Assembly (NCBI GenBank): GCA_045644765.1
Contig: JAZRHM010000010.1
Span: 1 to 64,000 of the forward strand
Direction of reading: 5' to 3'
DNA length: 64,000 bases
Source of the DNA: JAFTYO01 sp045644765
GTDB lineage: Bacteria > Pseudomonadota > Alphaproteobacteria > RF32 > CAG-239
Under the pieces are notes generated by a model. That model saw only the letters and a program-made list of their open reading frames with translations, was not told where the DNA came from and made no database searches. Shown here one piece after another: positions 46,728-57,025 of the stretch; position 1 is the first letter of the stretch, and the number at the start of each line of letters is the position of its first letter. The position numbers and the translations under genes are program-made.

Positions 46728-48851
46728 TTATCGTATCTTTTTAATTGCATTAACATTTCGTTGATAATCCGGCAAATTTTCCAAATCTTCCAAATCTACC
46801 GGCAACCTCAATCTCCAATTAGGATATTGATCTTTGTCTGTTCCGGGAAGATTTTGCAATTTATCCACGCCCATAATATCTTCAAGTTGCAACATAACAA
46901 CCTTACTCGGCGCTTTTGCAACCAGTTTATGAACGGCTTCAACAAGCCCTTCCGGATAGCCTTCACCATACAAATAATTTGATTTTCTCAAATTATCTTC
47001 CGGCCAAACCTGATTAAAATCAAGCGCATCAAGAAGCATAAATCTGTCTCTTTCACGACGTTTATAGGCATTATATTTATCTTCATCGGTAAACAAATTT
47101 AAGTTTCTCATCAGTTCAATATCATAACCGAACCACCACATTTTTAACGGTGTCATATCGTGCGTTCCAACCGAAACAAAAGCATCTTCAGGAAAATCTT
47201 TCGACATCTTAAAATCTCCCTCGCCTCCGTTCCAGCGCTCAGCCCATATCACACTGATAGCATATAAATTGTGCGCTTTTAATTTATCTAAAAATCCGTC
47301 AGGAACATTTCCGATACTTTCACCTACAATGGCACATTTATGCAAATGGCTTTCAAGAGCCAACAAACCCAACATATCATCAAAGTTATAATGTATGTAT
47401 GTTCCTTCATCTTTGTTATCAGGTATCATAAACAAACGCATCAAACCCATAACGTGGTCAATTCTTAAAGCTCCGGCATATGCCATATTGGCACGCAAAA
47501 TTTTAAGATATGGCTCATAAGCTCTGTTTTTTAATTCAAACGGATTAAAAGCACCCAAACACCACTTTTGCCCCGTTGTGAAAAACGCATCAGGTGGAGC
47601 TCCGGCACCTGCCTTATCTACAAACACATACCTATCAGCCCAAAGCTCTGCACTATCTTTGCAAACACCAACCGGTAAATCTCTGTATAAACCAACTTTC
47701 AAACCCAAATTCTTAATTTCTTCATAAACTTCTTTTAATTGTCTGTCTGCTTCAAACTGCATAAACTTAAAAAACTCAATTTCTTTAATATGCGACTTTT
47801 TAAATTCGGCAACTTTAAGCGAATTTGGATTTTGTAAATCCTTTTCCCAAGCGCACCAGCCACCCCAAATTGTTTTAGCTTGCTCACTATACAATGCCTG
47901 AAAAGTTGCCAATGTATCTAAATTCCACCCTTTTTCATTTTTAAAAGTTTCAAACTCTTTTACATATTTTTTATGTGTGCCGATTTTTTCAAAAAGTTCG
48001 GCTAAAACTTTAGCTTTTAAACCGTATACTTTTGTATAATCTATTGTCTCACCCTGTTTTGCTTCTGCTATTTCTTTTTTATATTTTGCTTTCATTTTTG
48101 CATCAAAACCGACCACTTTTTCAACATCAATATAAATCGGATTTAGAAACAATCTGCTGATGGAAGAATATGGGCTTGCATTTTCCGGAAAATCATGAAA
48201 CAACACATTGAGCGGATTAAGACCTATCACATCAGCACCTGTTTTTTTGCACATTTTAGCAAAATTTTTCAAATCGGTAAAATCGCCAACTCCCCAGTTG
48301 CGTTTACTTCTTAGAGCATAAAGTTGCAAACTGTAGCCCCAAAGTTTTGCACTTTCTATATCTTCATTGGTATAGCATTTTTCGGGCGCCACCGCCATAA
48401 TGCTTTTATAAGTCTTTTTACCTTGCTTAAGTTCCAAATTATAATAACCGATATCCGGCAATTTTTTTATTGTAAAACAGATTTTTTTATAAGTATAACG
48501 GCCGATTGTTTTTTCTTCCGTTATCTCATAATCAAACTCTAAATTCTCCTTTTTACCGTTTTGCTCAACCTGTAACGATAAGTTATCAACACTTGTTAAA
48601 TTTGCAAAAAATTTCGGATTACTATTTTTCACAATCACAATATTGTCTAAAACATTTTTAAACTGTGCATCATCAAATTTTTTAATGGATTGTTCTATCT
48701 TCTTTTCATCTTTAGCATCAAAACCTAATTGTGTGCAAAAAAACTTTATTATATCATCACTCACATTATATGTTTTTTTACTTAAACCGGCATCAGAAAA
48801 AACACGAGCAACACCAAGTTTATCTGCCAATTCATATAACTTATTTTCCAT
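46728..48851 (-). CDS. malQ: 4-alpha-glucanotransferase (amylomaltase)
   Basis: This 707-residue GH77 enzyme transfers alpha-1,4-glucan segments between maltodextrins in the cytoplasm. Motifs with catalytic residues are present: LRIDHVMGLMRLF (nucleophile Asp), AIVGESIGNVPDGF (acid/base Glu) and VSVGTHDMTPLKMWW (Asp). The roughly 130-residue N-terminal extension is that of the long E. coli-like MalQ group. GGGGGAAG lies before ATG 48851. It is the last gene of glgB-glgX-malQ, with gaps of 10 and 13 bases, so the three form an operon for glycogen/maltodextrin turnover. Confidence 0.95.
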   Translation of the reverse strand: MENKLYELADKLGVARVFSDAGLSKKTYNVSDDIIKFFCTQLGFDAKDEKKIEQSIKKFDDAQFKNVLDNIVIVKNSNPKFFANLTSVDNLSLQVEQNGKKENLEFDYEITEEKTIGRYTYKKICFTIKKLPDIGYYNLELKQGKKTYKSIMAVAPEKCYTNEDIESAKLWGYSLQLYALRSKRNWGVGDFTDLKNFAKMCKKTGADVIGLNPLNVLFHDFPENASPYSSISRLFLNPIYIDVEKVVGFDAKMKAKYKKEIAEAKQGETIDYTKVYGLKAKVLAELFEKIGTHKKYVKEFETFKNEKGWNLDTLATFQALYSEQAKTIWGGWCAWEKDLQNPNSLKVAEFKKSHIKEIEFFKFMQFEADRQLKEVYEEIKNLGLKVGLYRDLPVGVCKDSAELWADRYVFVDKAGAGAPPDAFFTTGQKWCLGAFNPFELKNRAYEPYLKILRANMAYAGALRIDHVMGLMRLFMIPDNKDEGTYIHYNFDDMLGLLALESHLHKCAIVGESIGNVPDGFLDKLKAHNLYAISVIWAERWNGGEGDFKMSKDFPEDAFVSVGTHDMTPLKMWWFGYDIELMRNLNLFTDEDKYNAYKRRERDRFMLLDALDFNQVWPEDNLRKSNYLYGEGYPEGLVEAVHKLVAKAPSKVVMLQLEDIMGVDKLQNLPGTDKDQYPNWRLRLPVDLEDLENLPDYQRNVNAIKKIR

Positions 48852-48864
48852 AAAACTTCCCCCA

Positions 48865-50934
48865 TTAAATATTAATTTCTATTGCCACAACCGACCATGC
48901 CGGCACATCAATTATTTTAGAACTTCCTAATTTTACCTCACTACCTAAACTTTCCGAACTATCTATAACAATTTTCCATTTTTTTGCTTTTTTCACGCTC
49001 GGAAGTTTCCACTTTTTATCCGTATCTTCAGCATTAAAGATTGTAAGCAATAATCCATTCTCAGAATATGCCATATATGATATAGATTTTGTTTTTGCAT
49101 TATTCCAATCTGAAGCTATAAACTCTTGACCTTTTTCATTGTACCAAGCTAAATCTTTAAATTCGCTTTTTTCAATTTTCTGACCGGTAAAAAAGTGCTT
49201 TTTTCTAAACACAGATAAACGTCTGCGCAATTTGATAAGCTTACGAACATAACGCACAAAATTGCGCTCATTTTTACCGATTGCTTGCCAAACAATCCAA
49301 CTGATGACATTGTCTTGACAATACGGATTATTATTTCCGAATTGTGTATTTAAAAACTCATCACCGGCAAGCATCATCGGTGTACCGAAAGACAAAAGCA
49401 ATGTTGCCATTAAAGCTCTTGCTCTTAAATTGCGGTTTTGTATTACATCTTGTTTGTTTGAAAAACCTTCAACGCCCGAATTCCAACTCCAGTTATTGTC
49501 GCTGCCGTCACGATTATTTTCGCCGTTTGCCATATTATGTTTAGAATTATAACTGACCAAATCATTCAAATTAAAACCATCATGAGCCGTAACAAAGTTA
49601 ACACTGCTCCACATATTTCTGTTATTATAACCGAAAATATCACTTGAGCCGGCAATTCGGCTGGCAAACTCACCAATCTGGCGCTCATCTCCACGCCAAA
49701 AACGTCTGACAACATCTCTGAACCTGTCGTTCCATTCTGCCCACCCCGGAGGAAAAGCCCCAATCTGATATCCTCCCATGCTGGCATCCCATGGTTCGGC
49801 AATGATTTTTACATTTCTTAAAACTTCATCTTGCCTGATGGCATTTAAAAAGCAACTGTCATATTTGAAAACTGTTTTAACTCTGCTTAATGATGCCGCC
49901 AAATCAAGCCTGAAACCATCTACATGCATTTTTTGTACCCAATAACGCATTGAATCGGTTATAAGCATCAAAGCGTACGGATTTTCCACATTAAACGAAG
50001 CGCCACATCCTGTACTGTCATAATAAAAGCGCTTATTGGTTTTATCTAAAACATAATAACTTTCATTATCAATTCCTCGATAGCAAAGCGTCGGGCCGAG
50101 CTGATTTCCTTCTCCGGTATGATTATACACAACATCTAAAATAACCTCCAAATTATTTTTATGAAGTGCTTTTACCATATCCTTAAAATCATCAATTTTT
50201 TCACCAAACAAATATGCATTATCAGGGGCAAAAAAACTTAAAGACTCATAGCCCCAATAATTAATTTGTTCTTTTCCGGTTTTATGCCCAAAAAAAGCAT
50301 GAACAGGCTGCAATTCAACCGCCGTAATCCCGAGCCATTTGAAATAATTAATAATCGGCATTGAACCAATGGCTTTGAACTTTCCTTTATGCGCATCTTC
50401 AATTTTCGGATATAACGAAGTGTACCCTTTTACATGCATCTCATAAATTATGCTCTGGCTGAAATCATGATTCGGATGAACGTCTCCTTCCCAATCATAA
50501 TTTTCATCTACGACAACTGACTTTGGCACATAAGGCGCACTATCTAAATTAGAAAAAGATAAATCTTGTTGCGGACTATCTATATCATAACCGAAAATGG
50601 CTTTATGCCAAATAAGTTTGCCGATCAATTTTTTTGCATATGGGTCAATGAGCAATTTATTCGGATTAAAACGTTTTCCTTCAAGAGGCTTATATTCTCC
50701 ATAAACCCTATATCCGTAAACCTGCCCAGGTTTCACATTTTCCACATAAATATGCCAAATGTTATGATCATTTTCATTAATTTCAATTTGTGATATTTCT
50801 TCTGTTCCGCTTTCATCAAACAAACACAACACAACCTTTGTTGCATTTGCAGAAAAAATGGAAAAATTAGTCCCTCTGCCATCATAACTTGAACCTAACG
50901 GAAACGGTTTACCCTGACTAACTTTTAATATCAT
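48865..50934 (-). CDS. glgX: Glycogen debranching enzyme GlgX
   Basis: This 689-residue GH13 isoamylase-type enzyme removes short alpha-1,6 branches from phosphorylase-limited glycogen. An N-terminal CBM48 domain (PLGSSYDGRGTNFSIFSANA) precedes the (beta/alpha)8 barrel with DVVYNHTGEG, DGFRLDLAASLSR (nucleophile Asp), KIIAEPWDA (Glu) and FVTAHDGFNLNDLVSYN (third Asp). AAAGG lies before the ATG at 50934. It lies between glgB and malQ. No glgA, glgC or glgP lies in the window. Confidence 0.95.
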   Translation of the reverse strand: MILKVSQGKPFPLGSSYDGRGTNFSIFSANATKVVLCLFDESGTEEISQIEINENDHNIWHIYVENVKPGQVYGYRVYGEYKPLEGKRFNPNKLLIDPYAKKLIGKLIWHKAIFGYDIDSPQQDLSFSNLDSAPYVPKSVVVDENYDWEGDVHPNHDFSQSIIYEMHVKGYTSLYPKIEDAHKGKFKAIGSMPIINYFKWLGITAVELQPVHAFFGHKTGKEQINYWGYESLSFFAPDNAYLFGEKIDDFKDMVKALHKNNLEVILDVVYNHTGEGNQLGPTLCYRGIDNESYYVLDKTNKRFYYDSTGCGASFNVENPYALMLITDSMRYWVQKMHVDGFRLDLAASLSRVKTVFKYDSCFLNAIRQDEVLRNVKIIAEPWDASMGGYQIGAFPPGWAEWNDRFRDVVRRFWRGDERQIGEFASRIAGSSDIFGYNNRNMWSSVNFVTAHDGFNLNDLVSYNSKHNMANGENNRDGSDNNWSWNSGVEGFSNKQDVIQNRNLRARALMATLLLSFGTPMMLAGDEFLNTQFGNNNPYCQDNVISWIVWQAIGKNERNFVRYVRKLIKLRRRLSVFRKKHFFTGQKIEKSEFKDLAWYNEKGQEFIASDWNNAKTKSISYMAYSENGLLLTIFNAEDTDKKWKLPSVKKAKKWKIVIDSSESLGSEVKLGSSKIIDVPAWSVVAIEINI

Positions 50935-50944
50935 ATATCACCTT

Positions 50945-53143
50945 TTATCTTACCGGTTTAATCACAATTGTAGAAAGTGGAGGAACAGTGATGCTAATAG
51001 AAAACGGTTTCATGTTCCAACCTTGATATTCTGCATTTATCAAGCCTTCATTTTTAACACCGCTACCCCAATAGTTTTTATCATCACTGTTGAAAATTTC
51101 TTGATATCTGCACGCTTCATTTACCCCAATACGATAATTATGGCGAACTACCGGCGTAAAATTACAAATTACAATCAAATAATCATCCGGATTATGACCT
51201 TTACGCATAAATGAAATAACACTATCATCACAGTTTGAATGTTCAATCCATTCAAAACCTTTATAATCAAAATCTTCTTCAAATAAAGGTGTGTTTCCTT
51301 TATACATCAAATTTAAATCACGTACACAATTTTGCATACCTTTATACATAGGATATTCAAGCAAATGCCAACGCAAACTTTCTGCTTCGGTCCATTCTTT
51401 ATCTTGCGCAAATTCATTACCCATAAACAAAAGTTTTTTACCCGGATGCGTCCACATAAAGCCATAATACGCTCTTAAACTTGCAAATTTTTGCCATTCA
51501 TCACCCGGCATTTTTCCAAGCATAGAACCCTTACCATGCACAACTTCATCATGCGATATCGGCAATATAAAGTTTTCGTTAAATGCATACAACAAACCGA
51601 ATGTCAAAAGCCCGTGATGATATTTTCTGTGTATAGGTTCATGTGCAATATATCTTAAAGTATCATTCATCCAACCCATATTCCATTTATAACCGAAACC
51701 AAGTCCGCCCATTGTTGTCGGACGAGAAACAAGCGGCCAAGCTGTCGATTCTTCGGCACAAGTTACAGCACCTTTTGTTTCACCATATACAAGTTCATTC
51801 ATTTTTCTGATAAAAGAAATTGCTTCCAGATTTTCATTTCCGCCATATTGATTCGGTATCCATTCACCATCTTTTCTGGAATAATCTAAATATAGCATAG
51901 AAGCAACGGCATCAACTCTTAAACCGTCAATATGATATTCTTTAAGCCAATATAAAGCACTTGCACACAACACATTACAAACTTCTGTTCTGCCATAGTT
52001 ATAAATTTTTGTTCCCCAATCTTTATGCTCACCTTTTCTGGGATCTGCATGTTCATATAAACATGTTCCGTCAAACTCTACCAAACCATGTCCGTCTTTT
52101 GGGAAATGCGCCGGCACCCAATCCATAATAACAGCAATTCCGGCTTGGTGAAATTTATCTATCATATACTTAAAATCATCAGGAGTTCCGAAACGAGACG
52201 TCGGGGCAAAAAGGCCCGTCACCTGATATCCCCAAGAAGCATCTAAAGGATGCTCACAAAGAGGTAAAAACTCAACATGAGTAAATCCCATATTTGAAAC
52301 ATATGGCACAAGCCAATCTGCAAACTCTCTATAAGTTAAATATTCTTCTCCTCGTTCACCTTTTCTGCGCCAAGAACCTAAGTGAACTTCATAAATACTC
52401 ATCGGCTTATCAAAGCTGTTATACGCTTGTCTATAGCTCATCCATTCTTTGTCATTCCAGTGATACTTATTTATGTCATAAACAATGGAAGCTGTTTTAG
52501 GTCTTTTTTCTGCATAAAACCCCATCGGATCAGATTTGCATAAAATATAATCTTGAGATGTTTTAATTTCAAATTTATAAACTTCTCCTTCACTAAGACC
52601 CGGAATAAAGATATCCCAAATTCCACATGTCGGGTGTTTGCGCATAACATTAACTCTACCATCCCAATTGTTAAAGTTACCCACAACCGAAACACGTTTT
52701 GCATTAGGCGCCCAAACAGCAAATGCGACACCTTTTATACCATCTGTTTCCAAAACATGTGCACCCAATTTTTCATATATATCATGATGATTACCTTCAG
52801 AAAAAAGATACATATCAATATCACCAATTGTAGGTTCAAAACGATATACATCTTCAATGATATACACAGCCCCTAAATCATTTGTTATCCTGAAACGATA
52901 TTTAAAATTTTGTTTTTTACCGAGATTAATTTGATAAAAACCTCTATCATCCAAACGAGACATTTCACCGATAAAATTATTTTCATAATCCAGCAACTCA
53001 ACTCTTTGAGAATTAGGCTGATAAGTTCTGATAAAAACCTCCTTAGATCCTTTATCTCTATGGATTCCGAGCACTGCGAAAACATTTGAATGGTTGCCAT
53101 CAATAATGGCATTCATCTCATCTTGTGATAACAAATTTTTCAT
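50945..53143 (-). CDS. glgB: 1,4-alpha-glucan branching enzyme
   Basis: This 732-residue GH13 enzyme introduces alpha-1,6 branches in glycogen. It has an N-terminal domain pair (residues 1-220, including VSVVGNFNNWDGRVNVM), barrel motifs VIMDWVPAHFPKD, DGLRVDAVASMLYLDYSRK (Asp), TCAEESTAWP (Glu) and LPISHDEVVHGKGSML (Asp), and an all-beta end. ATG 53143 is chosen because GGAGG lies five bases upstream; the frame runs on upstream without a site. It leads the glgB-glgX-malQ operon and has a good promoter about 70 bases upstream. Confidence 0.96.
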   Translation of the reverse strand: MKNLLSQDEMNAIIDGNHSNVFAVLGIHRDKGSKEVFIRTYQPNSQRVELLDYENNFIGEMSRLDDRGFYQINLGKKQNFKYRFRITNDLGAVYIIEDVYRFEPTIGDIDMYLFSEGNHHDIYEKLGAHVLETDGIKGVAFAVWAPNAKRVSVVGNFNNWDGRVNVMRKHPTCGIWDIFIPGLSEGEVYKFEIKTSQDYILCKSDPMGFYAEKRPKTASIVYDINKYHWNDKEWMSYRQAYNSFDKPMSIYEVHLGSWRRKGERGEEYLTYREFADWLVPYVSNMGFTHVEFLPLCEHPLDASWGYQVTGLFAPTSRFGTPDDFKYMIDKFHQAGIAVIMDWVPAHFPKDGHGLVEFDGTCLYEHADPRKGEHKDWGTKIYNYGRTEVCNVLCASALYWLKEYHIDGLRVDAVASMLYLDYSRKDGEWIPNQYGGNENLEAISFIRKMNELVYGETKGAVTCAEESTAWPLVSRPTTMGGLGFGYKWNMGWMNDTLRYIAHEPIHRKYHHGLLTFGLLYAFNENFILPISHDEVVHGKGSMLGKMPGDEWQKFASLRAYYGFMWTHPGKKLLFMGNEFAQDKEWTEAESLRWHLLEYPMYKGMQNCVRDLNLMYKGNTPLFEEDFDYKGFEWIEHSNCDDSVISFMRKGHNPDDYLIVICNFTPVVRHNYRIGVNEACRYQEIFNSDDKNYWGSGVKNEGLINAEYQGWNMKPFSISITVPPLSTIVIKPVR

Positions 53144-53210
53144 TAGACCTCCATGAAAATAACAAGTCAAAATAATATCAATTTTTTTGACATTCAACAT
53201 CTGATTCATA

Positions 53211-53239
53211 TCTATAAATGCATATCATTTTAAATGCAA
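53211..53239 (-). promoter_or_regulatory. Promoter of the glgB operon
   Basis: Read on minus: TTGCAT (53239-53234), a 17-base spacer and TATAGA (53216-53211). It lies about 70 bases before glgB. Confidence 0.6.
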
Positions 53240-53272
53240 GAAAATATCTTGAGATTTTAAAACAATTAAATA

Positions 53273-53301
53273 TTGACGCATAAATTTTTAGTATATATAT
53301 T
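53273..53301 (+). promoter_or_regulatory. Promoter of the DUF2934 gene
   Basis: TTGACG (53273-53278), a 17-base spacer and TATATT (53296-53301) lie about 38 bases before ATG 53339. It is divergent from the glgB promoter, separated by about 30 bases. Confidence 0.65.
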
Positions 53302-53338
53302 GAGACCGTAACTTAATTTTTATATGGAGTATATAACT

Positions 53339-53578
53339 ATGTCAAATTGTAATGAAAATTACATCAGAGAAGCAGCTTACTACTTATGGCAAAACGCCGG
53401 CTGCCCTAGCGGACAAGACGAAAAATTCTGGTCTATGGCTATAGAACAGTTTGCAAATTGCTCTTGTTCAAAATCAACAGCTAAAAAATCTTGTTGCAAA
53501 AAATCTTGTGCTTCAAGCTCTACTTCTGCTAAGAAGTCAACAGCTACAAAAAGCACAAAAGCAAGCAGCAAAAAATAA
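53339..53578 (+). CDS. DUF2934 protein with Cys/Ser/Lys-rich tail
   Basis: This 79-residue protein starts with a DUF2934-type segment (residues 8-36): IREAAYYLWQNAGCPSGQDE followed by FWSMAIEQF, matching the family pattern IRxRAYxLWExxGxPxGxxxxxWxxA. The rest is low-complexity with Cys, Ser, Lys and Thr (SCSKSTAKKSCCKKSCASSS), with six Cys in about 20 residues. DUF2934 proteins are frequent in Proteobacteria, but their role is not known. The Cys pattern could bind metal, which is not shown. GGAG lies about ten bases before the ATG. It stands alone with its own promoter and terminator. Confidence 0.75.
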   Translation: MSNCNENYIREAAYYLWQNAGCPSGQDEKFWSMAIEQFANCSCSKSTAKKSCCKKSCASSSTSAKKSTATKSTKASSKK

Positions 53579-53594
53579 TATATTTATGCAAAAT

Positions 53595-53632
53595 AAAACA
53601 CCTTTTTCTCATCTTGAAAAAGGTGTTTTTTT
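53595..53632. terminator. Terminator between the DUF2934 gene and the S66 peptidase gene
   Basis: AAAACACCTTTTT and AAAAAGGTGTTTTTTT form a long stem around a 9-base loop, with A and T runs on both sides, so it can serve both convergent genes. Confidence 0.88.
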
Positions 53633-53645
53633 GCACTACAAAAAT

Positions 53646-54623
53646 TTACCCTAACATAATTTTACCATCTTCTCTTATTTCACACTTCCCGCCTAACGGA
53701 ATTGTTGCAATCGGTGTTGTATGCCCCATATCAACATTGGCAATTATAGGCATATTGTTTAGCTCTGGCTTATTCTTTAAAATAAACTCAAGCTTTTCAC
53801 GAGTTACATTTGACTTATTTTGAAAACGACCGATAACTAAGCCTTTCACATTTTTAAAATCGTCCTGATTTATTAAGGCTTGCAAATTGCGTTCAAATGT
53901 CAACAAATGAGATTCTTCATCATCTTCTAAAAACAATATGGTGTTTTCTTCAAAAACCGGACGATAAGATGTTCCCAGATGCAAATTAAAAGTGCATAAA
54001 TTTCCACCGATAATTGTGCCTTCTGCACTACCTTTTTGAATGTGCCACCAACCATCATTTTTAATAAATTTACGATTTTCCTGATCCAAAAACCACAAAT
54101 CATCACTCCATTGTTCAGAAGCGTTCAGTTCTTGTTCATGACCTTCAAAAAGCATCTTTATCATATTTTCCAATGTATATTCATTTCCTTTTAACATACC
54201 AAGTGAGCTATAATGCGGGCCATAATATGTTACCAAACCCGTTTTAGCATAAATTGCAGCATGAAGCGCCGTAATATCTGAAAAACCCATAAAAATTTTC
54301 GGATTATTTTTAATTAAATCATAATCTAAATGCTTAATAAGCTGGTTAGAATTAAACCCGCCGATAACCGTCAAAATTGCTTTTACCGATTTATCTGCAA
54401 ATGCAGTATGAATATCTTCAACACGTTTTTTTACATCTGTAGAAATTGTTAAATCACAATTTTCATCTATAGTATTTGGAGCAAAAACAATTTCCAAGCC
54501 CAAGTTTTTAAGCCTTTCCTCAGCAATTTGCCTACAATCAGCGCCAATTAATTTAAGGCTTCTTGATGGAGCAATAATCATCACTTTATCACCTTTTTTA
54601 AGTCTTTGAGGTATAATTGTCAT
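53646..54623 (-). CDS. LD-carboxypeptidase / MccF-like peptidase (family S66)
   Basis: This 325-residue serine peptidase of family S66 contains the LD-carboxypeptidases of murein recycling and the MccF microcin-C resistance enzymes. The Ser nucleophile is in FMGFSDITALHAAIYA, the Glu in ILFLEDDEES, and the His in NVDMGHTTPIATIPLGG. The N terminus (RLKKGDKVMIIAPSRSL) is classic. The insertion GTIIGGNLCTFNLHLGTSY is in MccF and LdcA alike, so the substrate is open. It follows rnj by 13 bases on the same strand. Confidence 0.88.
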   Translation of the reverse strand: MTIIPQRLKKGDKVMIIAPSRSLKLIGADCRQIAEERLKNLGLEIVFAPNTIDENCDLTISTDVKKRVEDIHTAFADKSVKAILTVIGGFNSNQLIKHLDYDLIKNNPKIFMGFSDITALHAAIYAKTGLVTYYGPHYSSLGMLKGNEYTLENMIKMLFEGHEQELNASEQWSDDLWFLDQENRKFIKNDGWWHIQKGSAEGTIIGGNLCTFNLHLGTSYRPVFEENTILFLEDDEESHLLTFERNLQALINQDDFKNVKGLVIGRFQNKSNVTREKLEFILKNKPELNNMPIIANVDMGHTTPIATIPLGGKCEIREDGKIMLG

Positions 54624-54636
54624 TTTAAAATCTCCC

Positions 54637-56301
54637 TTAATTTTCGTGTTCTTGATATATATGTAAAAGCGTTACAGGTTTAATATCTGTTGCTTTCAAA
54701 ACTCTCTTTCTGATATGTCCTTTTATAAAATCCGTAACTTGCGAATTGACACATTTACATTCTTTAAGTTTTTCATCTATAAGCGGAATAACCGCAACTT
54801 TTATTTTTTCAACCAATTCATTCCAAGCATTTTCTTCTAAGATGTCAACAGATGTAATTTGTAAATCTTTAATCTGTAAATCTTTTGAAATTACTGCGCT
54901 GATAAACATAGAACAATTATACGCAATGCGTCTTCTGTTTTGTATCAAAGCCGAGTTAAGAGAAACACTTCGACCTCTGTCAACACCAATAACATCCGAA
55001 GTTGTTTCTTCAATTTTTTCTACTTTTCCGTCTGAAAATAAAAACACATCCCCATTTTTACCGGAACAAACATCTTTAACACCACAAGACAAAGCAAAAC
55101 GTTTATGCTCTCTTATAAAGCGTTTATCACCATGAACCGGAAACACAATTTGCGGTTTTAAAATTTGGTACATTTGCTTTAATTCTTCTTTTGAAGCATG
55201 GCCAGAAGCATGAACCAAGTCTGTTTCTTCCGTAATAACCGAAACACCTTTTGCAAGCATTTGCTCCTGCATTTTTTCTATTTTATTTTCATTACCCGGA
55301 ATAATTTTTGAAGAAAAAATAATGGTATCATCATCACTTAAGGAAACATACTTATTTTCACCTTTTACAATTTGGCTCAATGCACTTCGATAATTTGCCT
55401 GAGAACCTGTACAGATGTACATAGCTTTATCTGATGTAATGTGTTTTACTTGTTCTGCATCATATGCTGTAGGTGTATTTTGAAAATAGCCGCATTCTTT
55501 TGCAATCTTCATATTAGTCAGCAAGGTTTTTCCCATTAAAACCGGTGTTCTTTGAGCTATATCCGCCGCCATGAGCAAGCTTTCCAAACGCATCAAATTT
55601 GAAGCAAAACAGGTAACTATCAAACCGCCTTTTATCTCCGGAATGATTTTACACAAACTTTGTCTTATATCATATTCTGAATATTGATGAACATTAACAG
55701 AAACATTAGTTGAATCACACACAAAAACATCAACACCTTCTTTAGCAACTTGCTTTAATTTCTCAAGCGGATTTTTAAGCATTTCGATTTTAGAATCATC
55801 AAAACGCCAATCTGTGGCATGAAAAATATTTTGATATCCGGTTTTTATAAAAAGCCCACAAGTTTGAGGTACGGAATGGACCAATGATACAAAATCAACA
55901 TCAAATTCTTGCAGTTTGACATTCATCGTATCATTTACACAAACAAGCTCAACTTCATCTTCAAGATGATATTCTTTTAAGCGCTCTTTCACAATACCTA
56001 ATGTAAAATCCGTACCAAAAACCGGACATTTTAGCACCGGCCAAACATGCGCAATTGCTCCCATATGATCTTCATGAGCATGAGTGATAAACAAGCCTTC
56101 AACATCTTGTGCTACTTTAGTTAAAAACTCAGGTGAAGCATAACACATATCCATTCCGGGATAATCATCATTTAAAAAACCATAACCGGCATCAACAACA
56201 ATCCACTTACCGTTTGAACCGTAAGCAAACATATTCATACCAATTTCATCTGCCCCGCCTATAGGCAAAAAATAAACCCCTTTTCTATCAATTTCTGTCA
56301 T
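54637..56301 (-). CDS. rnj: Ribonuclease J
   Basis: This 554-residue metallo-beta-lactamase/beta-CASP nuclease degrades and matures RNA from the 5' end and internally. The zinc site is FITHAHEDHMGAIAHVWP, then ATDWRFDDS and a C-terminal VHASGHASKEEL with IVFPVHGDKRFI. The length (about 555) is that of RNase J1. It overlaps birA by 14 bases. The order nuoN-birA-rnj is a well-known alphaproteobacterial neighbourhood. Confidence 0.94.
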   Translation of the reverse strand: MTEIDRKGVYFLPIGGADEIGMNMFAYGSNGKWIVVDAGYGFLNDDYPGMDMCYASPEFLTKVAQDVEGLFITHAHEDHMGAIAHVWPVLKCPVFGTDFTLGIVKERLKEYHLEDEVELVCVNDTMNVKLQEFDVDFVSLVHSVPQTCGLFIKTGYQNIFHATDWRFDDSKIEMLKNPLEKLKQVAKEGVDVFVCDSTNVSVNVHQYSEYDIRQSLCKIIPEIKGGLIVTCFASNLMRLESLLMAADIAQRTPVLMGKTLLTNMKIAKECGYFQNTPTAYDAEQVKHITSDKAMYICTGSQANYRSALSQIVKGENKYVSLSDDDTIIFSSKIIPGNENKIEKMQEQMLAKGVSVITEETDLVHASGHASKEELKQMYQILKPQIVFPVHGDKRFIREHKRFALSCGVKDVCSGKNGDVFLFSDGKVEKIEETTSDVIGVDRGRSVSLNSALIQNRRRIAYNCSMFISAVISKDLQIKDLQITSVDILEENAWNELVEKIKVAVIPLIDEKLKECKCVNSQVTDFIKGHIRKRVLKATDIKPVTLLHIYQEHEN

Positions 56302-57025
56302 CTTCAGCCTCTTTCACAAATAAATCACCTGCTAATATTTTTTCCATATTATCATTATTTTTCAAAATAAGTGCCCCATTTTCATCAATCGTCCAAAATA
56401 TTCCTTCTTGAATCTTGTTTTCTTGTTTAATTATTACATGCTTACCAAGATTATAGGCATTTTTAAGCCAAGTTTGTCTTATATTCTCAAAGCCATCATT
56501 ATAATATGTATCCAATAAATTATCAAACATGTCGGTTAAATATTCTAACACAGCAATTCTATTTGTATCGGTTCCTAAGTTTTTAAGGCTCGTAGTCGGA
56601 TAAACCAAATCTGTATGCTCCGGATTCGACATAACATTTATACCAACACCCATAACCCAAAAATCATCATCAACCTTTTCAAATAATATGCCTGAGATCT
56701 TCTTATCATCAACTAACACATCATTCGGCCATTTTATCTTTACATCATGATTTGGCACAAAATGTTTTATTGTTTCAAAAATTGTCACCGCACTTAAAAT
56801 TACGATTCTATTTAAATCTGACGGCTTTATTTTAAATGCATACGATACAAATAAATTGCCATCTTGACTTATCCATTGACGCCCTCGTCTTCCTCTACCT
56901 CCTGTTTGCTCAATTGCTGATACGATACAGTTTTGCTTTTCTGTTAACACCGATAGCTTTGCTTCATCGTTTGTGCTTACAACAGTTTGTAAATCTTTAT
57001 ATATCCAATTTCGTATTTTTCTCAT
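56288..57025 (-). CDS. birA: Biotin--[acetyl-CoA-carboxylase] ligase
   Basis: This 245-residue ligase attaches biotin to carboxylases. GGRGRRGRQWIS is the biotinyl-AMP loop and IKWPNDVLVDDKKISGILFE carries the catalytic Lys region. No N-terminal DNA-binding domain is present, so it is a monofunctional enzyme rather than a biotin-operon repressor. It starts on the base after the nuoN stop codon and overlaps rnj by 14 bases. Confidence 0.93.
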   Translation of the reverse strand: MRKIRNWIYKDLQTVVSTNDEAKLSVLTEKQNCIVSAIEQTGGRGRRGRQWISQDGNLFVSYAFKIKPSDLNRIVILSAVTIFETIKHFVPNHDVKIKWPNDVLVDDKKISGILFEKVDDDFWVMGVGINVMSNPEHTDLVYPTTSLKNLGTDTNRIAVLEYLTDMFDNLLDTYYNDGFENIRQTWLKNAYNLGKHVIIKQENKIQEGIFWTIDENGALILKNNDNMEKILAGDLFVKEAEDDRN

